Assembly (NCBI RefSeq): GCF_023973825.1 | Contig: NC_090121.1 | Coordinates: forward strand, 2,154,001 to 2,218,000 | Length of the DNA stretch: 64,000 bases | From: Plasmodium brasilianum | Taxonomy: Eukaryota > Apicomplexa > Aconoidasida > Haemosporida > Plasmodiidae | Direction: 5' to 3' | Shown: positions 40,241 through 53,704 of the stretch, piece after piece | How the letters are laid out: each line of letters opens with the position of its first letter | Position numbering within the stretch: position 1 is the stretch's first letter | Made by a program: the position numbers and the translations under genes | The notes under the pieces: generated by a model | The model's input: the letters and a program-made list of their open reading frames with translations, nothing else | Databases searched by the model: none | Told to the model about the DNA's origin: nothing

Positions 40241-40669
40241 TTGATAATATTATATATTACTATAATTTGTTAAATTTTTTAATTCTATGTAAACATCATG
40301 TTTATGTATAGATATATGGAATAATTTTATTGATAATATTTTATTTTATTTTTTTTCTTAATGCATTTACAAATAAAGAAAAAAAATGTTATTATATGGA
40401 ACAGAACAATTGTTATTTTATTCAGTACTTGTTTAAATAGAAATAATGTAAAGATTGATGATACCAACACAAATTTATTAGAAATTTGGGAAATTATTCT
40501 GCAATAAAATATATTACAAATCTTTTTACAATACGTTATAATATAACTGTGTTTACATAATGGTTTTTATTGTTCTTAGCAAGGCGAAATAAGCTTTTGT
40601 ATTTATATATATATATTTAAGATTCTTTTAAACTATCCATTCATTTGACAATTTTCATAAATTTTTAGG

Positions 40670-41640
40670 AACTCTTCAAAATATTTTTTATGAAGCGCAT
40701 ATTTCATTAAAAAATAGTCTGAGTGCTGAAATTAAATACTAGATATTGAAGGAAATTATATAAATGGACCTGGATATAAAATTCTAATGGAGGATAATAC
40801 CAAAAAATTTTGAATTATTATGTGTTGTTATGAAAAAATAATTTTCATTTAATCTTATATGAAACTTATATTAATGGAAGGAAAAGCATGAAATTATTCT
40901 TGATTTAACTATTTTATTCTATCAACTGGAGTTAATATAAAATATTAAATAAAGGATAATCAAAATATTAGTAATTCTTTTTTCTTAAATACTTTCAGAA
41001 ATTTTAGTATTAATATGTATTAATCATAATTAGTGAAAATTTTATTCTAATATAAATAAAAACAAGTACTAACTTTTTAATTCTATCGTTGTACGACATT
41101 TACATTTTTGACAGTGAGCATACAAATAATTATTATAGTTATCTGCATATAAAATTATGTAGTTATAAAAAAGCCTCTTCTTCTTCATTATAAGAAGTTC
41201 CATTCATATCATTCTTAATAATGTGAATACTTAGTATATATTCAACTTTAATTACACAATTAAATAATTTAAATATCTGTATATTACAAATAATGGTTCC
41301 TGAATTTAAATTTTGTTTTATAAGTTCTATTGAGGGGCATTCAAATATAAATATACTTAATAATAAAAATAATTTATTTTAAAAAGGGAATCTCAATTAG
41401 ACACTCTATAAACATATTTTGAGCATAAAATTAAACCAATATACTCTTGAATATAATATGGAATAATTGAACCAGAGAAATAAACATGTATACTGAAGTA
41501 TATAATAAAAGATTTTTGATGTTATATGAGGTATATCTGAATGAATGTCGCATGTTCCTTTGCACAAAAAGGTATAATAACAATATTACCTCAGGGGAAA
41601 TATAATTTTTTCAACATTATAGTTGTTAATAAAGATTATT
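40670..41640 (+). other. Possible gene relic, family unknown
   Basis: After an acceptor-like site at 40669 the base composition changes to more G and C, and short protein-like fragments appear in different frames. Examples are a P-G-Y-K-I-L-M-E-D-N piece near 40760-40800 and L-Y-E-V-Y-L-N-E-C near 41520-41555. A stretch on the minus strand near 41160-41220 is acidic. No frame is open for long and I recognise no family. It could be the decayed body of the gene whose first exon would be near 40168. Confidence 0.2.
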
Positions 41641-43218
41641 AGAATTATCATTGTTGCTAAATAAAAAATTTATTTTATATGATTTATTTTGTTATATTTT
41701 ATATTGTAAAGCTAATTCATAAGAATCATTTATATGAACATTTTGGAATGTATACAGGTATAATGAGTGTAAATAGAAATTAATTTTTCTTCTTTTAAAA
41801 CACATACTACACAATCATAAGTGTTATATAATATATCCAATTTAATTTCTTATTAAATCATAAACGTGCGATATACCCAAATGTATTAATTTTAATTAGT
41901 AGTTGTAAAAGTATCTATAACAGGATATAATTTATGTGATATATATTAATTCAATTAAGACATTATTACGTTCCATGTGTAAAAAAATTTTTGAAGTGTT
42001 CTTAGAAGTAATTACTGCGGAAATAATATATTTAAAAAGATATTTCTAATAAAATAAACTATAATATTTTATGTTGAAATATAATAAAATAAGCAATACA
42101 TATAAAAATTAAAGTTTAGAAACATGTTACATTTTTATACAATTTAGTTTTTCTTTTTGTATTTAAATACTCAAAAAATTATTTAAAATAATCAAATATG
42201 GAAAATCCTTATATTTTAAATATCTTAATTTTATATATGTTAATATGATATATACATTTCTATTAATACGATTCATTCACTTTGTTATTTAATTAATTAT
42301 AAATTATTTTTTACTTACATAACATTGTTATTCATATATTAATAGACCATTAGGGGGTAAAGCGGGAAAATTTATTATAAAATTGTAAAGCATTAAGTAG
42401 GAAAATATAAAATAACATAAATTATATATATAGATCATTAATGGAAGATAGTTATAAAATGTATTCCTCATGCGTGATATGTATTTGTATAATAATACAC
42501 AATGGGTTGGTTGATTACTGTGTAAAATTGTGGAATTCAAATTTTATATATTTAATATACATTTAAATAAAAAAATAAAAAAAATCTTTATATAAGAAAG
42601 TTATACATTAATTTTTATTATATTAATCTTAATTTAAGGATGTCTAGACACTATATTACTTTTACAAAATAAATTATTAAAAGGAATTTTACATATGAAT
42701 CATGCGTCATTGTTTTAAAAAATTTTCGTTTATATGTAAAGGATATGTTCTTCTTATTATAATGAAAAATTCAACAAAAAATTTTCATTAGTAAATTATA
42801 ATTTAATGTACTTAATAAATATTCTCATGTTAATTTAATTTATGAATTACCTACTTTAAAATATAATGTAACGGTTTAATAAGTATTTAGATTATAAAAA
42901 AAGTAGTATTAATTATTATTTTTTTATACAAATAAAAAAGGGAACTTCATTAAAATAAATTTAGTTATTGGTATTTATTTTTATTTTGAATTCTATTTAT
43001 TTAAGTATTATGGTTTTTTATTATGATAATAAAAATATTTTATATAATTTTGCCGTTATACATATACGGACAAGTACGCTTTAAATTAAAATTTCTTTTT
43101 AATATATAGTTGTAATATATATGATAATATGAATTAAAAAAACAAAAGAAAAAGGAAAAGCGTTTTATATTGTGTTTAAATGAAATATTTTAATTATTTC
43201 CTTTTTTTTTTTTTTTTT

Positions 43219-43254
<36 letters not shown>

Positions 43255-44870
43255 TTACAATTTTACGTATATATATGAAAATTTTTTCTTTTTATATTAA
43301 TTTTTTTTTTTTTTTGATAATATATATTTTTTATTATTTTTTTTTTAATTTGTTATGTAAATCATAGCTTTTTACTGGAGTTCATACAATACATTTATTT
43401 GATAGTGATACAAAATTAATGAAGATTTATATGAATTGTTGAAGTTTTTTGTATAGTAAAAAAAATATATTATTTATTAGAAAAATAACGTATAATATTA
43501 AAATTGCTATGTGCAATACGTAAATTATTAACATAATATATATTAATAGAAATGTTACAATCATAAAAAGTAACATAAAACAAAAAAAAAAAATATATGT
43601 AAAAAGGAATTATATTTAAGAAAAAATTGTTATTTAAATAACAAATTATGTTTTTCTTCTTTTTTATTTAATATGTGTAAATGCCCAAAGTAAGAACTGC
43701 GGTATATATTATTAGAAAAAAGCCCATACACATTTAAATTTATAGTGCATATTATTTCATATTAGATTTAATAATAATTTATATATTATAATAGAGAATA
43801 CTTCCTTAAAGAATGAATTATCTTTAAAATAAAGTGAAAAAAATTATTTTGATGATAAATATATTTTATGTTCATATGTTTAGTTACACAGAAAAATATG
43901 GAGTCTCATAATACTATATAAAAAAACTTACTTTATAATTTGTTGTACAAAATATGAAATAAATTGTATTTATCAAGATTGTCGTAATGTAAAATATTGA
44001 TAGCGTTGTTATGTTCAATTAATATCGTTTAATCTTATAGAATTACATATTTTCTTTCTCCATATACTATTGTTTAATATAATACTCTACAGTTTTAGCG
44101 TTGATTTTTCAAAAATTGATTGCATATTTTATCGTCTATACATGAAATTAATTAACATATTATAAAAATTATTATATTCGTTTTAATTTTATATTAATAC
44201 ATTACATGATTTTATTATTACTAGTTTTTAGAAAATACATTGAAAATTTTATTTTTCAACGTACATAGAGATGGTGTTATATACATATATATTTATTGAA
44301 TTGTACTTATGTATATATATACATATATATTATATGGATAGATTTCTCATAATAAATATTGTATGCTCTATCTATGTTAAACTTGAGTAATAATATTAAT
44401 AATGTTTATATGCTTAATATAACTGTAATTTTATATTTTCCTTATATCTTTTTCATAATTATAAACTTTAGTAAAATAATTAATCTTTATTTTCCTATTA
44501 ATTTTATTTTAGCTGATTAAACTTGTTACCTAGAATTTTTCATATAAACTTTTTATAGTTCTGTTAGAATATTATACTCATTTGTATATTATTACGCTTG
44601 TAATTATATCAATAAAAATTTTTATTTTAACATTTATTTTTTTTGGTACATTTTTAAAATACTCTTTAATTAGTTTGTTTAAGCTTCTATTTCATATGAA
44701 CAAATATTATATATTAATAACATTTTATAAATTATAATTTTGTACAGTACGATATGTTATACAATATCAGTAGTTAACTAGAATAAGTCTGATTATATGC
44801 AATACCATTTATCGATATTTGATTATTTTGTTCATCAAGATATTCTTATGTAGTTACTTTTTTCTTAATG
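41640..44870. other. Intergenic A+T-rich DNA, no gene seen
   Basis: No gene or RNA signal was seen. The stretch includes the longest T runs of the window (listed separately). A 70-codon open frame on the minus strand near 42.4 kb has no family features and is treated as chance. Confidence 0.5.
43202..43248. repeat. Double poly-T tract
   Basis: Seventeen T (43202-43218), then GC, then twenty-eight T (43221-43248). This is the longest near-pure homopolymer in the window. Such tracts are common in Plasmodium intergenic DNA. Their exact lengths are among the least reliable parts of any assembly. Confidence 0.9.
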
Positions 44871-44879
44871 AATACAGCA

Positions 44880-45180
44880 GAAAAATTCAGATGAAGTAAA
44901 TCAGTTTTTAAAAAGCTTGAATATTTGTAAATAAAATACTACTGCAAAATAATTATTTTATGTAGTAGTATATTAGAGGGATTGTAGAAGTGCATTCACA
45001 TTTTTAATTGGAATAATTTGTAGTGTTAGCAAAAGATAAAATTAGAAAAGTCCTGTAATAAATGATAATTTAATTGTTGAATATTAATAGATAAATTCAT
45101 ACTTGGCAACATAAGTGCTCCTTGTTCTGTTGATTATCACCAGTGAAAGAAGATTTTACAGGAGCTTGGATTCATTTGTA
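44880..45180. other. Short stretch of raised G+C, unassigned
   Basis: Base composition differs from the flanks, and short non-repetitive protein-like fragments can be read on the plus strand (for example N-S-D-E-V-N-Q-F-L near 44890) and on the minus strand near 45100-45170. None is long enough or familiar enough to name. It may be a very old gene relic or an untranslated or RNA sequence. Confidence 0.2.
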
Positions 45181-47149
45181 TTAAATATTCTCATGCATAT
45201 ATTAAATAAACTTTTTAAATGATACTCTTTTGCATTTAGTTATATGAATTTTATAAGTACAATATTCATTTTTAATGTTTTGCTTTTACATACAAAAATT
45301 ATTGTCATTTTGCCATATACAATTACTTTTATGACTATTATATAATCAATTACATTTTTCATCATGGGTAAGAAGACATGTAGTAATTGTATTATTGGAA
45401 CTTTTTAGAAAAAGGTTAAACATATAAATTATATGTTAAATTATAAAAAAGGAAATAGATTCAAACTATTTTTTTTTTTTTTTAATGTGCAAGAACTTAA
45501 GTGTCTCTATGTAATATATTGTACTGATTATATAAGAGAAATTTATTACAACGCATAATAATTCAATATTTATATAAATATCATGTTTTCTTTAAGATTA
45601 TGTAATTGTACATATAGTGTAAATATGAACAAATAATAGCACATTAACTAAAATTTAATATTATTTTATATTTAATTTGTTTTATAGTTATGCACTGATA
45701 TTAATAATATTATATATATAATGCAAAAAAGTCCTAATTCGAGATGCATGTAAACGCTATAAAGGTATATATATATGTATATACAACAATACAGTTCTCT
45801 AATTGTACAATATGTATTGTGGAAAAAATTAAATTTTTTACTAGAATATAAAACTATTTGTAAATTATATCTTAGGGAAAAAATAAATAATTTGGAAGAA
45901 TATTAATTTATTTTTTAAAAGAAAGTCTTTAAAAAATGCTTACAAACCATGCATGTTGGGAAAAAGAAAAATATGTATTTATAAAAAAATTTTTAGAAAG
46001 ATTTTTTTATATAATGATCATATTTTTTATAATTTATTTAATAATATATATTTATATATGGATTGTGATAAAATATTAAATGTGCTAACCTTTACTATAT
46101 ATAGAAATATTTTATAAGATTAAAAAATGACATGAAACATATGTCAGAAAAATTAAATGTAACTAAATAAGTTATATTACAAATGCTATGTTGTAAATGA
46201 AATCAACATAAATAAATGTAGATAATTAGCATTCATTTTAGTACAGTTTTTTTTTTTTTTTTAATTTGATTAAAATCTTTTCTAAAAGTGTAAATTTGAT
46301 AAAAAAAATTATATAAATAAAGGTGGACAAATTTTAAAATATTTCACTTAAAAGTAATGGTATAAATAAAACTCAATTTTATATTATATTTTTCAAAAAT
46401 TATAATACAAGTATAAGAATTATTTTATTTTATTTTATTTTTTTTGCATTTAAAAAATATATTTTTTCTTATATCAGGCGTAATCTAATAAATATGATTT
46501 TATATATAGAACTAATCATAAAAAGTACGAGTTTTATAATTAACAAAAAATTTTAAAAATATTTTTTTTTTCGCTCTTTATTGCAATTATTATATTGTCA
46601 TGATAATTAGTATTTTTTAAGAATTAAGAATATTTGTGGAATAATATTATGTTTAAGAACAAATAATTATTAAAAAGAAAACATCATTAAAATTTACAAT
46701 TATTTTCTAACTATATAGAAAAATGCATTATTAATATGTTGTACATTTTATATTTTTTTTAATCTGAATATTTTCGAATATTAAGGAATCATATCTTTTG
46801 TTTTTTATTTTATATTGTAAAGGATTCATAAAATAATTAATTCATATTCCATACGAAATAAATAAATTATGTATTCAAAATATTTATAATTGAATTCAAA
46901 TCGTATTATTCTAATTATTGTTTGTTTTTTTTTTATAATTTATGTAAAGGACAAAATATAATAATAAAATTTTAAAGTTCATTTATATTTTATAAGTTGT
47001 AAAAATTCATTACACTTATATATATATTATAAATTTTTTTATGAAAATGTAATAAAAAAAAAATATAGTATCCTTGGACATTAAAAGGATGTTATATTAT
47101 TATTAATTTGTTCATAATAGGATATATTAGAATATTAAAAATATACAGT
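45180..47149. other. Upstream region of the 47-kb fam-l/m gene
   Basis: No separate gene was seen. From about 46.2 kb the sequence resembles the DNA before the fam-l/m copy at 7.4 kb, including 'gtggacaaatt' and 'tttcaaaaattataatacaa'. It is therefore probably the promoter and 5' leader region duplicated with the gene. No individual regulatory site can be claimed. Confidence 0.5.
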
Positions 47150-47956
47150 ATGAAAGAGAAAATAAGTTTATTTTTTTTTATTAAATTTTTTACGTTTATC
47201 CTTTTAAATGAGTGTGCCATTTTATGTAGTGATGTAATATAACATTATTAATTAAAGACGCTTTTATTATTCATTTTTTTATTATTGTTTTATTTTTATT
47301 CATACTTGTTGTTAGTACGATATTTCTTGTATTTTTAAATAAAGAATATTTACTTGGTTTTTTCAGAGTATCCTTTATAAAAATTTGGATAAAAAAAACA
47401 ATGATTATAAAAAATCAGGTATTAGTATTTATAGATTAGCAGTAGTTAATAAAAATGAAGGGCGTTCAAATATTGTATGGATGAAGGGTGTACCAAATAT
47501 TGGAGTGTGTGAAAAAAAAGACATATCTAATAATAAAAAGGGGACCACAGGAAAAAATAAAAACAATGTAAAAGTTCATTAAATAATAAAATAGTATTTG
47601 AGAAAGTTATGGAAGTTAAATCTCCTGCATATATTGAAGGAAATACATATTTTGATAAAGGTAAGTTAAAGCATAAAAATTATGTAAAGAAAGTTGTGGA
47701 AGTTGTAAAAGCTGGTTCTAAGTTTTTAAGGAAGTGCGTAGATAGAAGAGGAGTTATTTTTAATTTTATACTTATCATACATTTAGCACTTGCAGCATCA
47801 GTTTTAATATCAACATGTACTTATTCTATCGATAATAATCCAATGGATGTAAAATGGATTATTCCATTTGTTTTACGATCACTTCTTATATTCTGGATTA
47901 TGTTTATATTATGGCTTTTTTCTATCTACCGAAAAACTGTAAAATGTAAAAAGTGA
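47150..47956 (+). pseudogene. fam-l/fam-m exported-protein gene with one frame shift
   Basis: Exon 1 is 47150-47233 (ATG, 28 codons, signal-like hydrophobic core F-F-F-I-K-F-F-T-F-I-L-L), with donor GTAATA. Exon 2 starts at 47367 after 'ttttttcag'. It encodes a Y-K-N-L-D segment, I-Y-R-L-A at the place of the export motif, and E-K-K-D-I-S-N-N-K-K-G. It then hits a stop at 47580-47582. The -1 frame continues from about 47561 with the expected K-S-S-L-N-N and runs open to 47956. That part covers two hydrophobic segments (about 47756-47820 and 47860-47930) and a basic end. One missing A in the A-rich tract near 47552-47563 would explain this. Splice sites, start and stop are otherwise sound, so this may be a real gene hit by an assembly error. 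Function unknown; predicted export to the host cell. I cannot separate fam-l from fam-m safely. Confidence 0.8.
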
Positions 47957-50900
47957 AATGCATTATAGAGCGCATCTTTCTTTAATTGAAGTACACTTTT
48001 ACAACAATTAAAATATAGAATTTCCTAATTCTTATACAAAAATAACAAAGATGTCTGTAATTTCATAGATTTCATAGATCTACTTGTGGGTGACAATTTT
48101 TTTTGATCCACAAGAGTACAAGTGTGGTCTTTTAATTTTTTGTTAATTTGAATGTTTGAATGTTTTTCATACTTTATTTTAAAATGATTTTTAAGTACAA
48201 CACGACATTATGTTCCATATATGTTTCTGTATATAATAAGAATTTTTTGAAAAATATACGTATATAACTTGAAATAAATATATAAAAGCACAATTTATAT
48301 AATTTTTTTTTTATATACAAAGATTTATATTTGTAGTTGCAAAATATAGTTTTTTTTTATTTTTTTTAATCTTTTCTCTTATTAAATTACTATTTTTCGA
48401 CTTTATTAAAAAAATGTGTAATTAGTTTTTTTTAATTAAGTATAAAAGTTTCCTAATTTACACATGAAGAAAAGAAGTGAATGAATGTAGTTGCATTGTT
48501 ATATATATGTATAAATGTTTTGGTGTATACATAATAAATGAGTGATTAGTTGAATCGTTTTTATCACAATGGATTTTTTTTCTACCTAAAAGATAAATTT
48601 CTTTTATATAAGCTTAGATTAAAAAAAACGAAAAAAGAAAACCAGTGAAACTCAATGAATTATATCTATAAGTAATTTCAAATAATATATATAATAATTA
48701 ATTTTTATTTATTTTACTTCGTTATACTTTTACTATTATAAAATAATTAATTTTATCAATAATGAAAAGTTTTTGTAAGACACAAAAAGATATACATAAT
48801 TTATGATATTTTTAATAGTACAGAGAAAACGATACGCAACTTTTGTGTTTATTTTAATAATTCTATTCTGTTAGATACTATTATAGACTAATAAATATTC
48901 TTATATTAACAGCTTATTATACTTTACAATTTCTGTTTAATAGAAGGTTCCATTATATGATGCAACATAGAATATTATTTTAATTTTTTTTTAATTATTT
49001 TTTAATGAGTCCCCTAATTAATATTTATGTACGAGAAAAAGTAACAATATTTAGTAAGTAATATAGGTTATTTTATTTATGTTCTGCATTTTGTTCCTTA
49101 TATTTATTGAATTATACATTTTATAATAGGCTCGTCAATTAATTTAATCTTATTGATTTTATTGATTTTTTTTTTTTTGTTAAAATTATATTACTTAAAT
49201 GTATGAATAACTATATTGTATATAGATTTGTCAAATATGTTTTGAATATAATAGATTAATTAAAACAAAATTAATATTAATTAGGTACTATGATAAAATA
49301 CGAAAAATGTTATTGTAAAAAAGCATTAGATGAAAATAGAAATATCATTCATGTTCATGATTAATTAAAATGTATATTTTTGTGATTATAATTGTGTTAG
49401 AAGCACAGTTGAAAAGAAGTAATTTATTTATAGTGAATATAAATGTAAAATTATTAATGAAACAATAAGAAAATAAAATATTGTGTGAAAATATATGTAG
49501 TATTCTGTCATTTATTTTTAAATAATACACTGATATAAAAAAAGTTATATCCGCCATAATTATATAACATTAACAGTATTATTGATTAGAAGAAATATAA
49601 TCGATTACTATGGAACACATATTCAATACAAATGAGTGTAATACGTGATATTATATCTAGTAGTCAAAAAATGTTAATATATATATGTATATATGTATAT
49701 ATATATAGTTAATAATACTACACATTTATATTTTATATGTTTATTCCAAAATATATTAAATCTTTTAGTGTTTATAGTTCAGGTTATTTCTATGAAATGT
49801 TGAAGATTTATTTGTCATTTAATTTTAAGAAGAAAAATATCGTGGAGGATTTTTAATATTTAGCATTACTAGATTGTTCAAATAAATAACAGGATTCATA
49901 TGTTTATCATTTTATTATTATACGTACATAATCTTGATTTAATCCTATTCTGTAAAAAAATATTTAAGTATTTATAATAAAATAAATTGATGATAACAAA
50001 GGAATTTTGTTTTTATTCTGGAAATATTTAAACAAATAAATCATTAATTATTCACTTGAATAAAAATTAAAAAGAATAAAATTTTAAGAAAAAGGAAGAC
50101 CATAGAATTGTTAGAGGGTGAACAAATTAATATATTATTTTCGTAGTGATATATAGAATTAATATGTTGAGTAATTTATTTCTTAATATAAATATTACAG
50201 GTATCTTATTTTATCAATTTTTAAGTGTTATCCGATAATTTTTGTATACAATATTTTTTATTCTTTAAAGGACATGTTTATAAAATAATAAGTGTATATA
50301 TGAGATACTATGTATGTTTCACTATACATATTATCATATTTGCACGTTATATATTAGAATAAATAATAATTATGCTAACTTTTTCCACTTGATTTAGTAA
50401 TACAAAAAATATTTTAGCTGTAATAATTATTATTTTTTCTTTTTAAATATATTAATTTTTTTCTTTTAATTTTTAAAATAATGAAATAAAATAAAGATAA
50501 ACTCTTTTTTTTGTTATTTTGTTCCGTAATGTTATTTTTTTTTGAATATATTAAGTTTATTACTATTATTATTATCTCCACTGTAAATATACAATGAGTA
50601 AAATTTCTAGAATATATAGTAATTTACTTGTTATAAGAAATATTTATATTATTTGTAAATATTAATTGTTTATATTTCCTCATAAAAATATGCTTATAAT
50701 AGTATTTATTAAGATAAAAATACATTATTTTTTATAAATTATTTTATAAGAAAAATTAGTAAATTATTTATATTCCTAAATATCTTTTATGATTTTTTTA
50801 TATATTTTAAATATATACTCCTTTTGTTACTTTCATTTGTAAAAATATATTGCTATAAATATCCTTGATATTATTAAGCTGTAAGAAATACTTTTGTATT

Positions 50901-52810
50901 AAATGTGTCTTTATTCCTTTTTTTTTTTTTTATTATGTTTATTCACATTTTTAAAACGAATAAGTATAGAAATTAAAAAATTTTTAATATTCCATTAAAT
51001 AATAATAAATCGTATTCTTATTTGGAAATAATATATAATTTTGTAAAATCATTATACAAAAATGTAAATATAATTATTATAGTACTTTAAAAAATATGCA
51101 TAAATTCACAGATTTCCATGTAACAATAAATTTTATTTAATTAACATATATTTTCTTACAAAAGAACATATATCTTTTTAATTATGTACTAATATACATT
51201 TTATATAATAAAAAATAAATTTCATGACTTCATATACTTTTTCTATTGCTTTTACTGTCACAATGATTAATATTATTTAACTACAGAAGGAAGTTCTACA
51301 AAATAAATATATAAAATTAGAATTATTTCTTAGGAAAACGTAAAAATTCATAATGACATTCTGAATATAGTATGTATATATTTTCTAAAGGTCATAGTTT
51401 ATTTTGGATAAAAAAAATTTTATTTATGACTGAATAATTTTTTTTTTTTTTTTTCATCTGTCTAATATTATTATTCTTCTTCGTATTATTTTATTTTATT
51501 AATATTTTTATGTAAAATCTCTCTATATATAAATTATACCAAATTAATTTTTAAGTTATATTTCGTTCGTAAAATTTAATATGAGTAATATCTATATAAA
51601 TTCAATTTTTAACCTTTAAAATAAAATAAAAATAAACCAAAAATAAAATAAGTTTATTTTATTATTTGCAGGAATTGTTATATATGTACACACAAAGATA
51701 TAATATCATTTTTAATAATAAAATGTTACTTATTTTTACTAACTTGAGGTTCTAAAACATTAGAGTTAAATTAAGAGATAAAAACAATTATTATATTATT
51801 ATTGTTACTAATTGTAATATTAATTTGATTCTGCTTAAAATATTTATATATAAATTATATTAAAAATTTATAATTAAGTAATGAATAAGTGATTCCTATA
51901 TTTTATGACGTTGAATAATGAAATTAATGAAAAGCATATAATCAGACTTTAAAAGAACATTTGTTAACATTTTTTTTTTTTGTTTTATTAATATTTATTC
52001 TAATTATAATAATTTAATTGAATTAGATAAAATAAATTGATGAACTATATAATATTTTATTATAAGATAATGAAATAAATTATATTTATAAATTATAATT
52101 TAAAAAATTTTTAATGTAAAAATAAAAAACATTATTTTAAATAGCATTTAAAATATATTTATTTCCTTGAATTAGCTACTATATTATAAAATTAATTTTT
52201 TAAATATGTAATAAAAAATATTCAAGTTTTATAGTTATTACAACATAAAAAGAAGTGCAGAATGTTTATTGTTTAACTGATTATTACAGCTGTTAAGTTG
52301 TTATAATAAATAATTTTTCAAATATTTATTGCTTTTAACTTTATAATTATTAATAGGAAAGCATCATTAAAAATAAATAATTTATTCTTTTATTATATAG
52401 AACATTTTGACTATATATTAGATATATTATGTTGAAAGAAAATTAAAAATATCAAAATATTAGGAAATAATATTTATTTTTATTATTATATTTTTAAAAG
52501 AATTTATAGAAAATACGTTTAATTACTGTATTATATAATCATATTCTATATTCTGAGTATTCATAAATATATTTGAATTATGTTATTTTTATTGATGTTA
52601 GATCCTTATAAATGACGATTTGGTAAGAATTTTATAGTAAACTTTTAAAGTTATGTTTTTAACATGTGTTGTAAACAAGTTATATTTTTGTGAATATTTT
52701 ATTAAGTGCTTACGTATAAAAAATAAAAAAGGATTCTAAATAAATATAGGGTTCTTAATTATATTGTTAATTTTATCTTAGCTGAAAATATTAAAATATT
52801 AAAAATATAT
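47957..52810. other. Intergenic A+T-rich DNA, no gene seen
   Basis: The first kilobase resembles the flank after the 62.6-kb fam-l/m copy, and the last kilobase the flank before a fam-l/m unit. No coding or RNA feature could be supported in between. A 70-codon minus-strand frame near 49.4 kb lacks any family feature. Confidence 0.5.
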
Positions 52811-52813
52811 ATG

Positions 52814-53704
52814 ATGGAGCAAAGATATATATTTCTTTATTATAAAAAATGTTGTATTTATCTTTTTAAATTAAACATATAATTTTAAGAGTGGTCTGAT
52901 ATAATATCATTACTTAAGTATATTTTAATTTTTCATGTTTATCATGTTTTTCATGTTTTATTTCTATTAATACTATTTTTTAGCATTAGATTATTTATAC
53001 TTTAAATAACAAATATTTACACTTATTTTTTGGAGTACACTTAACCAAAATTTGGACGAAGAATACACTTATAGAAGAGATTTATATGCAAGAACTTATA
53101 TATTATTAGGCAGTTGTGAACAACAAAATAATTAGGATATTGTATTAATAAAAGTTGATGTACTTATACTTGAAGATTGAAAAAAATTATATGGATCTAA
53201 TTTTGGAAAGGGAACCAAACGAAAAAATAACACCCAAGAAAACGTTCTATAAATAATGTAGGAGGTTGTAAACAAGCTAGGAAAATTAAATCTTCTCAGT
53301 ACACTGGAATAGATTCACATTTTGTTAAATGAACAGCTGATAAAATATATTATATTAATAAAGATAGGCGTTCTAGGAATAATGATATAAAATATTTAGG
53401 AAAATACATTAAGATGATAAATGATTTGTTATATATTTTTTCTTGTTTGTTTTTAGTATTAGAATTAGTGGTATTTGCTTTAAGAAAATTAATTTATTTG
53501 AATTTTATGTATAATACTTTTTTTTCATTGAAGAATTTTGTTCCAGAACTTATGGTATTCGTTATTGTAGGGATAATACTTAAACCAATGGTTATTTTTA
53601 TATACTGAAATATCGAAAAATATCGTAAATTAAGGCATATAAAAGGTGGAATAAGTAATTCAAAGTATCCTTCTTTCATTTATGGAAACATTAATGACTT
53701 TTAA
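52814..53704 (+). pseudogene. Decayed fam-l/fam-m exported-protein gene
   Basis: Exon 1 begins at 52814 (M-E-Q), but its frame breaks inside the hydrophobic core and no clear GT donor follows. The expected AG acceptor at 53032-53033 reads GG. Exon 2 from 53034 encodes S-T-L-N-Q-N-L-D-E-E-Y, matching the start of exon 2 in the sister copies, and then meets stops. Near 53205-53235 the frame changes by -1 in the A-rich tract, after which R-S-I-N-N-V-G-G-C-K-Q reads on with few stops into an open hydrophobic stretch (53414-53608). After a TGA at 53606-53608 the same frame continues with a basic tail to 53704. Compared with its sister copies it carries at least two splice defects, shifts and several stops, so it is certainly dead. 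Family function is unknown; intact members are predicted exported membrane proteins. Confidence 0.75.

Noticed and set aside
47548..47582. Programmed -1 ribosomal frameshift on the heptamer A-AAA-AAT
   Set aside because: The heptamer is in the right phase, but slipping there would put TAA (47558-47560) in the new frame immediately, so it cannot yield the downstream part. The 53-kb and 7.8-kb copies also have TAA at the same point.
53494..53679. 61-codon open frame on the minus strand
   Set aside because: It is antisense to the hydrophobic end of the 52.8-kb fam-l/m pseudogene.
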